64,000 nucleotides of DNA from Streptomyces sp. FIT100 (lineage in GTDB: Bacteria > Actinomycetota > Actinomycetes > Streptomycetales > Streptomycetaceae): the NCBI RefSeq assembly GCF_024584805.1, contig NZ_CP075715.1:6667526-6731525 (forward strand). Reading direction: 5' to 3'. Made by a program: the position numbers and the translations under genes. Of this stretch, positions 27,808 to 35,639 are shown piece after piece; the first letter of the stretch is position 1; the number at the start of each line of letters is the position of its first letter. The notes under the pieces are model-generated. The model was not told the origin of the DNA. It made no database searches and saw nothing but the letters and a program-made list of their open reading frames with translations.

Positions 27808-29034
27808 TTGGCACCTTCAGGTCAGCAACACACGTCACAGTCCACCGGAGCGGCACCTGCCGTTCCACCACCCGCGCCCGCTCGGGGATGGCTCGCGGTG
27901 ATCGCCGTCGCCCTCGGCGTCTTCACCGTGACCGCGACCGAGACGATGCCCATCGGGCTGCTGCCCGACATGGCAACCGATCTGAAGGTCTCGGAAGGCA
28001 CGGTCGGATTGACGGTCACCCTCTATGGCCTGTTCGCCGGCTTACTCGCTCCCGTCCTCACCGCAGCCAGCCGCGGCCTCGACCGCAGGCACCTCCTGCT
28101 CGTCATCCTGACGGTGTTCGTCCTGGGCAACGTCCTCACCGCGATGGCAGTGAGCCACGTGTGGCTGATGGTCGTCAGGCTGCTGATCGGATTCATCCAC
28201 GGAGTGCTGTGGGCCATCGTCGCAAGCATCGCCGTAGGGCTGGTTCCACCTGCTCTCTCCGTGCGGGCCACGGCCGTCGTGTTCTCCGGCATATCCCTGG
28301 CAACCGTCGTCGGAGTCCCCCTCGGCACCATCGTCGGCCAGTGGCTGGACTGGCGCGCCGCCTTCTGGGCCCTGGCCGCGTGCAGCGCCGTCGCCCTCAC
28401 CGCCACCGCCGTACTGATGCCCTCGATGCCGCCGCACGGCGGCGTCCACCTCTCCGAACTGCCCCGTTTGCTGAAGGCGGGCAACTTGCGCACAGCGGTG
28501 AGCGTGACCGCCATCGTCGTGATCGGCCACTACGCCGCTTACACCTACATCACCCCCTTTCTCCTGCGAGACGTCGGCGTGCCATCGAACCGGATCGGGG
28601 TACTGCTGCTCTGCTTCGGCGCCGCCGGCGTGGTGGGCAACTTCATCGCGGGAGCAGTCATCGGACGCGGCCCGGCACTGCGCTCCGTCGTCCTCGCTTT
28701 CGTTGCCGGCACCGGAGGTTCGATGGCCCTGCTGCTCGCGGTCGGGGACTGGAAGCCCGCGGCGATCGTGCTCCTTCTCAGTTGGGGACTCACCTACTCG
28801 GCATTGCCGGTCGCCTTGCAGACCCTGGTCCTCCGCAGCGTGCCGCATGCGCGAGAAGCGGCGACCTCTCTCTACGTCCTTTCCTTCAACGTTTCGATCT
28901 CCCTTGGGGCGCTCTGCGGCTCGCTCGCCCTGGACCGCTCCGGCCCGTCGCTGGTGATGATCACAGGCATGGTGTTCTGTGCCGCCGCCCTCGTCGTCGC
29001 CACCTTTCTGCGCCCGGAGCCGACGGCGCCATGA
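27808..29034 (+). CDS. MFS transporter (DHA1-type efflux)
   Basis: About 408 residues with twelve hydrophobic segments. Segment 1 contains VTATETMPIGLLPDMA, and the 2-3 loop contains SRGLDRRHLLLV, as in drug:H+ antiporters of the AraJ/YdhP type. A TTG at 27808 with GGAG seven bases upstream is the preferred start; a GTG at 27718 would add a Pro-rich, unlikely extension. It follows the amide synthetase gene by 145 bases and probably exports the product or confers self-resistance. Integral membrane protein. Confidence 0.85.
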   Translation: MAPSGQQHTSQSTGAAPAVPPPAPARGWLAVIAVALGVFTVTATETMPIGLLPDMATDLKVSEGTVGLTVTLYGLFAGLLAPVLTAASRGLDRRHLLLVILTVFVLGNVLTAMAVSHVWLMVVRLLIGFIHGVLWAIVASIAVGLVPPALSVRATAVVFSGISLATVVGVPLGTIVGQWLDWRAAFWALAACSAVALTATAVLMPSMPPHGGVHLSELPRLLKAGNLRTAVSVTAIVVIGHYAAYTYITPFLLRDVGVPSNRIGVLLLCFGAAGVVGNFIAGAVIGRGPALRSVVLAFVAGTGGSMALLLAVGDWKPAAIVLLLSWGLTYSALPVALQTLVLRSVPHAREAATSLYVLSFNVSISLGALCGSLALDRSGPSLVMITGMVFCAAALVVATFLRPEPTAP

Positions 29035-29206
29035 CGCACGTACAGCCGACACCGTGCGCGGGGCGGCAGCCACAGGCGCTCGTCTGCTGTGTGGATGGAC
29101 CGCGGGCAGCGGTGGCGACAGGAGCGCCGCCTGCGCCGAGACGGCGTGGGCAGGGGGAGACGACGGGCGAGGACCGTTGGCCGCGGGCATGGTGGGGGTG
29201 CACGTT

Positions 29207-30343
29207 CTACCTCTCCTCCCGGGTGGGTTGTCCGTCGGCGCGCAACCGCCACAGTGGTGGTACGGAACGCGTAGGAGCGGTGTTCTCCAGATGGCTGCGA
29301 AGGGCCCTCAGCTCGCTCTTGGAGAGGCCCAGCTCCTCGGAGAACCGGCGGGTGGTGACGTACTCGATGCCGGCGGCCGCAGTGTGCTGCTCCCATTCGA
29401 GGAACTGCCGGTAGGAGGAGGCGGCGTCCGGTGCACCGCCCTCTTGCTGCGTACTGCTGAGCGCCGCACGCTGCTGACGCGCTCGCTCGCGCTCGCGGGC
29501 GACTTCGGAGAAACCGCACACCGACCGGCTGACTTCTTCTGCTTCTGCCAGATCGGCGGTGCCGTCGAGCGCCTGGGCCAGCCGGTTGATTTCCAGCACG
29601 CGGGCCAAGGAGAGCCTGTAGACGTGTGCGCTGGCGGGGCCGAGCACGACCGGGTCCGGCGCGTCGCGGGTACCGCAGACCCCTTGCACTCCGCGGGCCG
29701 CGGCCACCAGGAGGGCGCTCGCCTCGGAGGGGTGCCAGTCGAAGACGTCGCTGACGCAGTCGGTGTGTGCGGCGGTGAGCGTGAACTCCGGGGCTTGCAG
29801 GCGGGGCAGCAGGACGGCTTCGGGCACTTCGGAGTCGAGTCCGGGGCCGGCGAGGTGAACCGCGGCCGGTATGCCGGTGCGCAGGCACGCCGCCACGACG
29901 AGCGCATCGCCCAGGGGGCTGCGCAGGGTGGGTTCGCGGCCGTCGGCCGCCACGTCCCCGCCGACGTCGACGATGTCGATGCGGTCGGCCCCGCAGTATT
30001 CAGCGGCTTGGGCGATCTGGACGGCCAGGCCGACCGCGCCCTCGTACGGGTCGATGAGGCCGAGTGCGGGCCGCAGGTCGGCAGCGAGCCGAGGCAGCAG
30101 CGAGCCCGCGGGAGGGATGGGCGCCGACCAGGGCGTGATCACGTGTACCTGGTCACCGATGCGTTCGGTGCCGGTGAAATCCGCGCGGCGCCTGGGTCCG
30201 GGTACCGGATCGACCACCAGGCGTTCCCAGGCATAGGTCAGGATCAGGGCGGGAGCGTCATCACCGTGCAAAGCCGTGTGGACCATCGCGGTGGTGATCG
30301 CGTCCCCGCCGCCTCCGGCAGCAATGAGAAGTTTCACAGTCAA
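29207..30343 (-). CDS. DUF1152 family protein
   Basis: The product (about 378 residues from TTG 30343) begins VKLLIAAGGGGDAITTAMVH, the glycine-rich nucleotide-binding-like loop that defines DUF1152, and includes IDIVDVGGDVAADGREPTLR. GAGGGGG lies eight bases before TTG 30343; GTG 30337 and ATG 30364 are alternatives. The C-terminus adds a charged segment (about 290-330) and a helical region. Family function is unknown; such genes often occur in natural-product loci, where they may bind a nucleotide or cofactor. It is the only minus-strand gene between the exporter and radical SAM units. Confidence 0.82.
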   Translation of the reverse strand: MTVKLLIAAGGGGDAITTAMVHTALHGDDAPALILTYAWERLVVDPVPGPRRRADFTGTERIGDQVHVITPWSAPIPPAGSLLPRLAADLRPALGLIDPYEGAVGLAVQIAQAAEYCGADRIDIVDVGGDVAADGREPTLRSPLGDALVVAACLRTGIPAAVHLAGPGLDSEVPEAVLLPRLQAPEFTLTAAHTDCVSDVFDWHPSEASALLVAAARGVQGVCGTRDAPDPVVLGPASAHVYRLSLARVLEINRLAQALDGTADLAEAEEVSRSVCGFSEVARERERARQQRAALSSTQQEGGAPDAASSYRQFLEWEQHTAAAGIEYVTTRRFSEELGLSKSELRALRSHLENTAPTRSVPPLWRLRADGQPTREER

Positions 30344-30510
30344 ATACCGTTCCCCCTCGGTCATTTCAGGTGTCCGTGCCGCTGACCCGCGTTTCCGGGC
30401 CATTCCAAGAGACGGCGCTTTTCATGCCTATGTACCGGTGTACCAGGCAGCTACCGTGTTTGCATCAGTCGCACTTCAGTTCCCTTGTCGAGAGAGGGAA
30501 GGTGTTGTCC

Positions 30511-31899
30511 ATGACCGCTTCTGCTGCCGTCCAACCGGCTTCGGGCAGATCGGTTTCCCTTCAGACGCCCTACCAGCAGTACGTCTATGCCTACCCCCAC
30601 CAAAAAGCCTACCGGCGGTTGGAGAACGGGCCGTTACTGAGCGAGTTATGGAGGAACGAGCAGCTTGGATCCCTCTCGCTCTACGTGCACATACCGTTCT
30701 GCGAGATGCGCTGCGGCTTCTGCAATCTCTTCACCCGCACCGGCGCCCCGGAAGACATCACGAGCGCGTTCTTGGACACGCTGGGACGTCAGGCGCGGGT
30801 GACCCGAGAAGCGATAGGCGCCGGCGGACAGCCCGTACGCTTCCTGATGTCCGCCTTCGGCGGCGGCACCCCCACCTATCTCGCCCCCGCAGAGCTCACC
30901 CGGCTCTGCGACATCTGCGAGAACGTGATGGGGGCAGACCTCAAGGCCGTCCCCTGGTCGGTGGAGACCTCCCCGGCCACCGCAACTGCCGACCGGCTCG
31001 CGGTGCTCGCCGAGCGCGGCGCCACCCGGCTCAGCATCGGCGTGCAGAGCTTCATCGACGAGGAGGCCCGCGCCGCCGCACGGCCGCAGAAACGCGCGGA
31101 GGTGGAGACGGCCCTGGCCCGGCTGCGCGAGGCCGGTTTCCCCGTCTTGAACATCGATCTCATCTACGGTATCGGCGGCCAGACGGAGAACTCCTTCCGC
31201 GTCTCCCTCGACGCCGCGCTGGCCTGGGAGCCGGAGGAGATCTACCTGTACCCCCTCTACGTACGCCCCTTGACCGGCTTGAGCGCCCGGCGCGACAAGG
31301 ACGGCAGGCAGTGGGATGAGCAACGCCTGCGTCTGTACCGGTACGGCCGTGACTACCTGCTGGCCGCCGGCTATGAGCAGACCTCGATGCGGGTCTTCCG
31401 GCGGCTGGTGACACCCGCCGGCGCACCAGGGGAAGACGCGAGCATCGACGAGTACAACCAGCAGGCCGGCATGGTGGGACTCGGCGTCGGCGCCCGTTCG
31501 TTCACCACGTCCCTGCACTACACCACCGACTACGCGGTGGCCGTGCCGGAGGTGCGGCGCATCATCGACGACTACATCGCCACGCCCTCCGGGGAGTTCC
31601 GCCGGGCCCAGTGGGCCTTCCGGATGGACGAGGAGGAACGGCGCCGGATGTTCGTCCTGCAGCGGCTGCTGGAGAGTGCCGGCCTGCCAGTCACCGCCTA
31701 CCGGAAGCTGTTCGGTACGGCGCCCGTGGACGACTTCGCGACAGAGTTCTCCCTGCTCCGTGAGAAGGGGTGGCTCGCGGCAGGCGAGAACACGGCGCTG
31801 AAACTCAGCCGGGAGGGGATGGCCTGGGCAGACACCATCGGCCCGCTCTTCTTCTCCCCCCGGGTCAACGAAGCCATGGCGAGCTACCAGGACAAGTAG
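30511..31899 (+). CDS. STM4012-type radical SAM protein (HemN/HemW-like)
   Basis: The 462-residue protein carries the radical-SAM cluster CEMRCGFC (C64, C68, C71), SAFGGGTPTYL, ETSPATATADRL, and RLSIGVQSF. The N-terminal YQQYVYAYPHQKAYR signature and a C-terminal HemN-like domain place it with the STM4012 family. Such enzymes use S-adenosylmethionine and sometimes a second SAM for methyl, cyclopropyl or ring-forming chemistry; none of its usual STM4011/4013/4014 partners is here. GAGAGGGAAGG precedes ATG 30511. It is probably a tailoring enzyme, not porphyrin biosynthesis (inference). Confidence 0.85.
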   Translation: MTASAAVQPASGRSVSLQTPYQQYVYAYPHQKAYRRLENGPLLSELWRNEQLGSLSLYVHIPFCEMRCGFCNLFTRTGAPEDITSAFLDTLGRQARVTREAIGAGGQPVRFLMSAFGGGTPTYLAPAELTRLCDICENVMGADLKAVPWSVETSPATATADRLAVLAERGATRLSIGVQSFIDEEARAAARPQKRAEVETALARLREAGFPVLNIDLIYGIGGQTENSFRVSLDAALAWEPEEIYLYPLYVRPLTGLSARRDKDGRQWDEQRLRLYRYGRDYLLAAGYEQTSMRVFRRLVTPAGAPGEDASIDEYNQQAGMVGLGVGARSFTTSLHYTTDYAVAVPEVRRIIDDYIATPSGEFRRAQWAFRMDEEERRRMFVLQRLLESAGLPVTAYRKLFGTAPVDDFATEFSLLREKGWLAAGENTALKLSREGMAWADTIGPLFFSPRVNEAMASYQDK

Positions 31900-31912
31900 C
31901 GCGGCGAGACCC

Positions 31913-31980
31913 GGTGCCCGTGCACGCATGAAGCCATGAAATGGCGCGATGCCGTCGGGGTGTTGCCGTGCACGGGCACC
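31913..31980 (+). terminator. Large stem-loop with 14-bp perfect stem
   Basis: GGTGCCCGTGCACG (31913-31926) pairs perfectly with CGTGCACGGGCACC (31967-31980). Inside the 40-base loop is a second small hairpin, GCCAT-GAA-ATGGC (31933-31945). It begins 13 bases after the radical SAM stop codon and ends before the next promoter, so it probably terminates that transcript, but its size and nested loop are unusual. Confidence 0.6.
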
Positions 31981-32015
31981 ATACGAGCACATGGCGTGTT
32001 TTCGTTGCCCGCTAT

Positions 32016-32045
32016 TTGACTCGCTCCCGATCCGATTCCTAGCCT
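32016..32045 (+). promoter_or_regulatory. Promoter-like boxes before GTP cyclohydrolase operon
   Basis: TTGACT (32016-32021) and TAGCCT (32040-32045) are 18 bases apart and fit a housekeeping sigma-70 promoter. They lie about 90 bases before the GTP cyclohydrolase start and after the stem-loop, so the operon that ends in NOS likely starts here. Confidence 0.5.
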
Positions 32046-32137
32046 CTACCGGAAGATTGTTCCGTGTAGCGCTCTAAACGATGCGTCCTGGGGACTTCCG
32101 CCCACGAAGCGGACCCAAGGACCTGGAGGGTGACACC

Positions 32138-32758
32138 ATGCCGGAATCCCAGCAGCCGCATTTACCGCTTCCCCCCAAGCCGGTGGACTTGGACGTGATC
32201 GAGAACGCTGTCAGCGAACTGCTGCGCGGTCTCGGCCAGGGCGACAAGAACGAGGTGATGTCACAGACTCCGCGCCGGGTGGCGGAGCTGTACGCCCAGT
32301 CGCTCAATCCGGGCGACATCGACATCGAGGAAGACTTCAAGGTCTTCGACAATCCCGGAATGCAGGACCTGATCCTGGTCAACGACGTGCACTATGTCTC
32401 GCTGTGCGAACACCATCTGGCGCCCGCCTTCGGGGTTGCCCATATCGGATATGTGCCCGGCCGCAAAGTAGCCGGCTACTCCAAACTCAAGAAGGGGCTG
32501 AACTACCTCGCGCGCCAGCCTCAGCTCAACGAGCGCCTGGTCGTCGAAGCGGTGAACTTCCTTCAGGCGCGGCTGCAGCCGAAGGGAATCGCCATGGTCC
32601 TGCGCAGCGCGCACTGCTGTATGGCGCTGCGTACCAACGCCCCGAGCCAGGAAGTCGTCACGGTGATCGATCGGCGCGGCGCACTGTGCGAGGAGCGCTA
32701 CTGGTCGCCACTGTGGGCCAGTGCCTTCGCGGAGAAACCGGCCTTCCTGGGGAGGTAG
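32138..32758 (+). CDS. folE: GTP cyclohydrolase I
   Basis: The 206-residue enzyme converts GTP to 7,8-dihydroneopterin triphosphate, the first step to folate and biopterin-type cofactors. Zinc ligands are in SLCEHHLAP (C90, H93) and SAHCCMALR (C161); VAGYSKLKKGLNYLARQPQLNE is nearly the family consensus. GGAGGG precedes ATG 32138. It heads the run of genes that ends with NOS, whose oxygenase needs a reduced pterin, so it may be a dedicated cofactor gene, a second copy beside the housekeeping one (inference). No 6-pyruvoyl-tetrahydropterin synthase or QueD homologue is in the window. Confidence 0.9.
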   Translation: MPESQQPHLPLPPKPVDLDVIENAVSELLRGLGQGDKNEVMSQTPRRVAELYAQSLNPGDIDIEEDFKVFDNPGMQDLILVNDVHYVSLCEHHLAPAFGVAHIGYVPGRKVAGYSKLKKGLNYLARQPQLNERLVVEAVNFLQARLQPKGIAMVLRSAHCCMALRTNAPSQEVVTVIDRRGALCEERYWSPLWASAFAEKPAFLGR

Positions 32759-32767
32759 GTGATCCAC

Positions 32768-33103
32768 ATGGACCGAGGAGCGCAGTCGGCGTCCGTGTCC
32801 GACGAAAACGTGGGCCGGCTTGCCGACCAGATGCGTCAGGCGCTGCACACCTGTTCCGTCCACACCGGGGGCCCCCTGGCAGCGTACGAGAGATGCACTG
32901 CCGCCCTTGACCAAGGACGCATCGACTCCCAGCAGTTCCAGGAGATCGGCCACAGGCTGGTCGCCATCTCCGAAGAACGCATGCACGCGTACGCGTCGCA
33001 GGGAGAGCACCCCGACAACTCGCCGAAGATCAGGCGGGAGGAGCGGCTGATCGGCTTCGTCGACGCGCTCTTCGCCCTCGATCTACGCAAAAAGAAGAGC
33101 TGA
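32768..33103 (+). CDS. Small helical protein of unknown function
   Basis: A 111-residue, mostly helical, charged protein (VGRLADQMRQALHTCS; YERCTAALDQGRIDSQQFQE; LIGFVDALFALDLRKKKS). GGGGAGG at the end of the GTP cyclohydrolase gene serves as its RBS for ATG 32768; GTG 32759 is an alternative. I do not recognise the family. Position between GTP cyclohydrolase I and the LOG-like gene, nine and six bases from each, shows it belongs to the operon. Confidence 0.75.
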   Translation: MDRGAQSASVSDENVGRLADQMRQALHTCSVHTGGPLAAYERCTAALDQGRIDSQQFQEIGHRLVAISEERMHAYASQGEHPDNSPKIRREERLIGFVDALFALDLRKKKS

Positions 33104-33109
33104 GACACC

Positions 33110-33613
33110 GTGGAGAAATGGCCGGATATCCTCATCGCCGTGGTCGGCAAGGGACGCAACTGCCCACCGCCGGTCTACCAGCTGGCCCATGAGGTGGGAG
33201 CGATCGTCGCACGACTGCCCGACTGCCTTCTGGTGACCGGCGGGCTCGGAGGAGCGATGGAGGCAGCGGCGCGCGGCGCGAAAGAGAACGCAGGCCGCGT
33301 GCTGAGCCTGCTCCCAGGCGTCTCCCACCGCACGACCGAGCCGTACGCCGAGGTGGATATCCGGCTGGACACCGGCCTGACCGCCAACGGCCGCAACATC
33401 GTCCTGGCCAACGTCGTCAACGCCATGATCGCTGTCCCGGGCTCGCACGGAGCCCTCCAGGAGATGATCGTGGCCGTCGACGCCGGCAAGACCGTGTGGG
33501 CAGTGGGCGAGCACACCACCCGCCTCCCGGGAGTGGAGTACCTCGCATCCTCGGACGAGCTCTCCGCGCGCCTGCACGCCTTCACCAGCGCCTCCACCCC
33601 TGATCACGGGTAG
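33110..33613 (+). CDS. LOG-like (SLOG/TIGR00725-type) protein
   Basis: The 167-residue protein has a Rossmann-like fold with VAVVGKG-type start (LIAVVGKGRNCPPPVY), LVTGGLGGAMEAAARGA and VPGSHGALQEM, the latter equivalent to PGGxGTxxE of cytokinin-activating LOG enzymes, with several key positions changed (S-H-G-A-L-Q-E). LOG proteins cleave nucleoside 5'-monophosphates into base and ribose phosphate; the TIGR00725 branch has no proven function. GTG at 33110 lies six bases after the previous stop. With the Nudix and GTP cyclohydrolase genes it adds to the nucleotide flavour of this operon. Confidence 0.78.
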   Translation: MEKWPDILIAVVGKGRNCPPPVYQLAHEVGAIVARLPDCLLVTGGLGGAMEAAARGAKENAGRVLSLLPGVSHRTTEPYAEVDIRLDTGLTANGRNIVLANVVNAMIAVPGSHGALQEMIVAVDAGKTVWAVGEHTTRLPGVEYLASSDELSARLHAFTSASTPDHG

Positions 33614-33644
33614 TGGGCGTGCGGAGGACCGCGAGCAGCGCCCG

Positions 33645-34400
33645 GTGAGCGCCGTCATCCTGACCGTCGACCTGGTAGTGCTGGCCCACGGCGGCGGCAG
33701 CTGGCACATCCTGCTGGTCCGCAGGGGCAAGGAACCGTTCCAGGGCCGGTGGGCGCTTCCCGGCGGGAAGGTCGGTCCCGGCGAAGACGCGACAACTGCC
33801 GCCCGCCGCGAACTGCTGGAAGAAACCGGGCTGCACGCCGCCGACACCGAACTCATCCCGCAGTCCTGGCATACCTCACCGAACCGCGACCCCAGAGGAC
33901 GCTATGTCAGCCTGGTCTACGCGGCGCTGCTGCCGCAGCCGCAGCGTGTGCGCGGCGGCCAGGACGCCGCTGAAGCGTGGTGGCAGCCGCTGCCCGCCCC
34001 ACCGAAGCGCTTCCCGGCCCCCGAAGCGGAGCACCACTTCGCCTTCGACCATGCCGCCATCCTCCGGGAGCTGCTTCCCGCCGCACCGCACGGCCCCTCG
34101 GCCGTGCCGCATGTCCGGGAGGCGACCGAGGCGGACAGCCGGGAGATCCAGCGCCTGCTGACGTCACACGCCCTGGCCGACGGCACCGCCGACGGCGCCG
34201 CCGACGACACGGCGGCCGGGCAGCGCAGCCCCCGGACGCACGTAGCGGCGCTGGGCAGCTTCCTCGTCGGCTGTGCGGGCCGCCTGCCCAACGGCGACCC
34301 GGCGGCAAAGGACCGGATCCTGGTCCACCCCCGCTGGCAGGGGCGTGGGATCGAGCAGGAACTAGCCGCCGTACAGGCCGAGGAGAACCGTCCACGGTGA
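33645..34400 (+). CDS. Nudix hydrolase with GNAT-like C-terminal extension
   Basis: Residues 1-150 form a Nudix domain with the full box GGKVGPGEDATTAARRELLE then ETG, matching GX5EX7REUXEEXGU; it hydrolyses a nucleoside diphosphate linked to another moiety. Residues 165-250 (VREATEADSREIQRLL; LVHPRWQGRGIEQELA) look like the start and acetyl-CoA loop of a GNAT domain, but the centre and end are too short, so this half is probably inactive or degenerate. GTG 33645 has a weak RBS. A 31-base gap precedes it and 21 bases follow to the MFS gene. Confidence 0.8.
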   Translation: MSAVILTVDLVVLAHGGGSWHILLVRRGKEPFQGRWALPGGKVGPGEDATTAARRELLEETGLHAADTELIPQSWHTSPNRDPRGRYVSLVYAALLPQPQRVRGGQDAAEAWWQPLPAPPKRFPAPEAEHHFAFDHAAILRELLPAAPHGPSAVPHVREATEADSREIQRLLTSHALADGTADGAADDTAAGQRSPRTHVAALGSFLVGCAGRLPNGDPAAKDRILVHPRWQGRGIEQELAAVQAEENRPR

Positions 34401-34421
34401 CCCGCAAAAAGGAAAGCAGCA

Positions 34422-35639
34422 ATGACCACACCGCTCACACCACAACCCACGCGACAAGGCCCGGCGCCCGTTCTGGGACGCGGCGTGGTCCTGCTGCTCA
34501 CCGTGGGCACCGGGCTGTCCGTGGCCAACAACTACTACGTGCAGCCGCTGCTGGGCGACATCGGCCGCGACCTCGGCCTGCCGGAAGGGCAGGCCGGCCT
34601 GCTGGTCACGGTGGCGCAGAGCGCCTACGCGGTGGCGCTGCTCCTCATCCTTCCCCTCGGTGACCTGCTCGAACGACGCCGGCTGATCGTCGTCCTGTCC
34701 TCGGCCTGCGCCGTGAGCCTGGTGCTCATGGCGACCGCCCGATCAGAGCCGGCCCTCCTCCTGGGAGCAGGACTGGTGGGGCTGTGCTCCGTCACCACCC
34801 AGGTGATGGTGCCCTATGCCGCGTCCCTGTCCACTCCTGACCAGCGCGGACGCGTCGTGGGCACGGTCATGGCGGGGCTGCTGTGCGGCATCCTGTTCGC
34901 CCGTACCGTGGCCGGTGCACTGGCGCAGTGGGCCGGGTGGCACGCCGTCTACTGGTGCGCCGCGGTCATGATGGCCTGCCTGGCAGCAACGGCAGCGGTC
35001 TTCCTACCCCGGTATCAGGAGACGGGCGCTCCCGGCTACCGCCATCTGGTGGCCTCGGTGTTCCGCCTGTTCGCCCGGGAGCCGGTGCTGCGGCTGCGAG
35101 CGCTGTACGGGGCGCTGTCGTTCGGTGCCTTCAGCGTGCTGTGGACGGCCCTGACCTTCCTGCTCTCCGCCCCGCCGTACGGCTACTCGCCCGGCGGCAT
35201 CGGGCTGTTCGGCTTGCTCGGCCTGGTCGGGGCACTGGCCGCGGCACGCGCCGGACGGCTCGCGGACCGGGGACTGGCGCACAAGGTGACGGGTATCTCC
35301 TCCGTACTGCTGCTCACGGTGTGGATCCCCCTCGGACTCGGCAGCGCACTGCTGCCGCTGCTGGCCCTGGGCATCGTGGTATTCGACCTTGCCGCCCAAG
35401 CCCTCCACATCACCAACCAGAGCGAGATCTACCGCCTGGCACCAGAGATCAGATCCCGTCTCACCGCGGCCTACATGACAACGTATTTCCTCGCGGGAGC
35501 CGGGGGATCAGCGCTCGCCTCCCTGGCCTACGCCCGGCACGGCTGGACCGGCGTCTCACTGCTCGGCACGGCGCTCGGGGCGGCGACGACCTCACTGTGG
35601 GCGATCTCGACGCTGCGCCACCGCTCTCGGCACAGGTGA
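34422..35639 (+). CDS. MFS transporter
   Basis: The 405-residue membrane protein has twelve hydrophobic segments, with TVGTGLSVANNYYVQPLLGD in segment 1 and LGDLLERRRLIV in the 2-3 loop, as in the YgaY/NepI-like efflux group. GAAAGCAGC precedes ATG 34422. Its TGA overlaps the GTG of NOS (GTGA), so exporter and NOS are co-translated. Probable export of the pathway product or a nitrogen-oxide-bearing intermediate (inference). Confidence 0.87.
   Translation: MTTPLTPQPTRQGPAPVLGRGVVLLLTVGTGLSVANNYYVQPLLGDIGRDLGLPEGQAGLLVTVAQSAYAVALLLILPLGDLLERRRLIVVLSSACAVSLVLMATARSEPALLLGAGLVGLCSVTTQVMVPYAASLSTPDQRGRVVGTVMAGLLCGILFARTVAGALAQWAGWHAVYWCAAVMMACLAATAAVFLPRYQETGAPGYRHLVASVFRLFAREPVLRLRALYGALSFGAFSVLWTALTFLLSAPPYGYSPGGIGLFGLLGLVGALAAARAGRLADRGLAHKVTGISSVLLLTVWIPLGLGSALLPLLALGIVVFDLAAQALHITNQSEIYRLAPEIRSRLTAAYMTTYFLAGAGGSALASLAYARHGWTGVSLLGTALGAATTSLWAISTLRHRSRHR

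Noticed and set aside
30511..31899. HemW/coproporphyrinogen oxidase housekeeping gene
   Set aside because: N-terminal signature and length follow the STM4012 family, and context is biosynthetic.
34883..35635. N-terminal extension of NOS
   Set aside because: This segment is the out-of-frame shadow of the MFS gene; NOS homology begins after the GTG at 35636.
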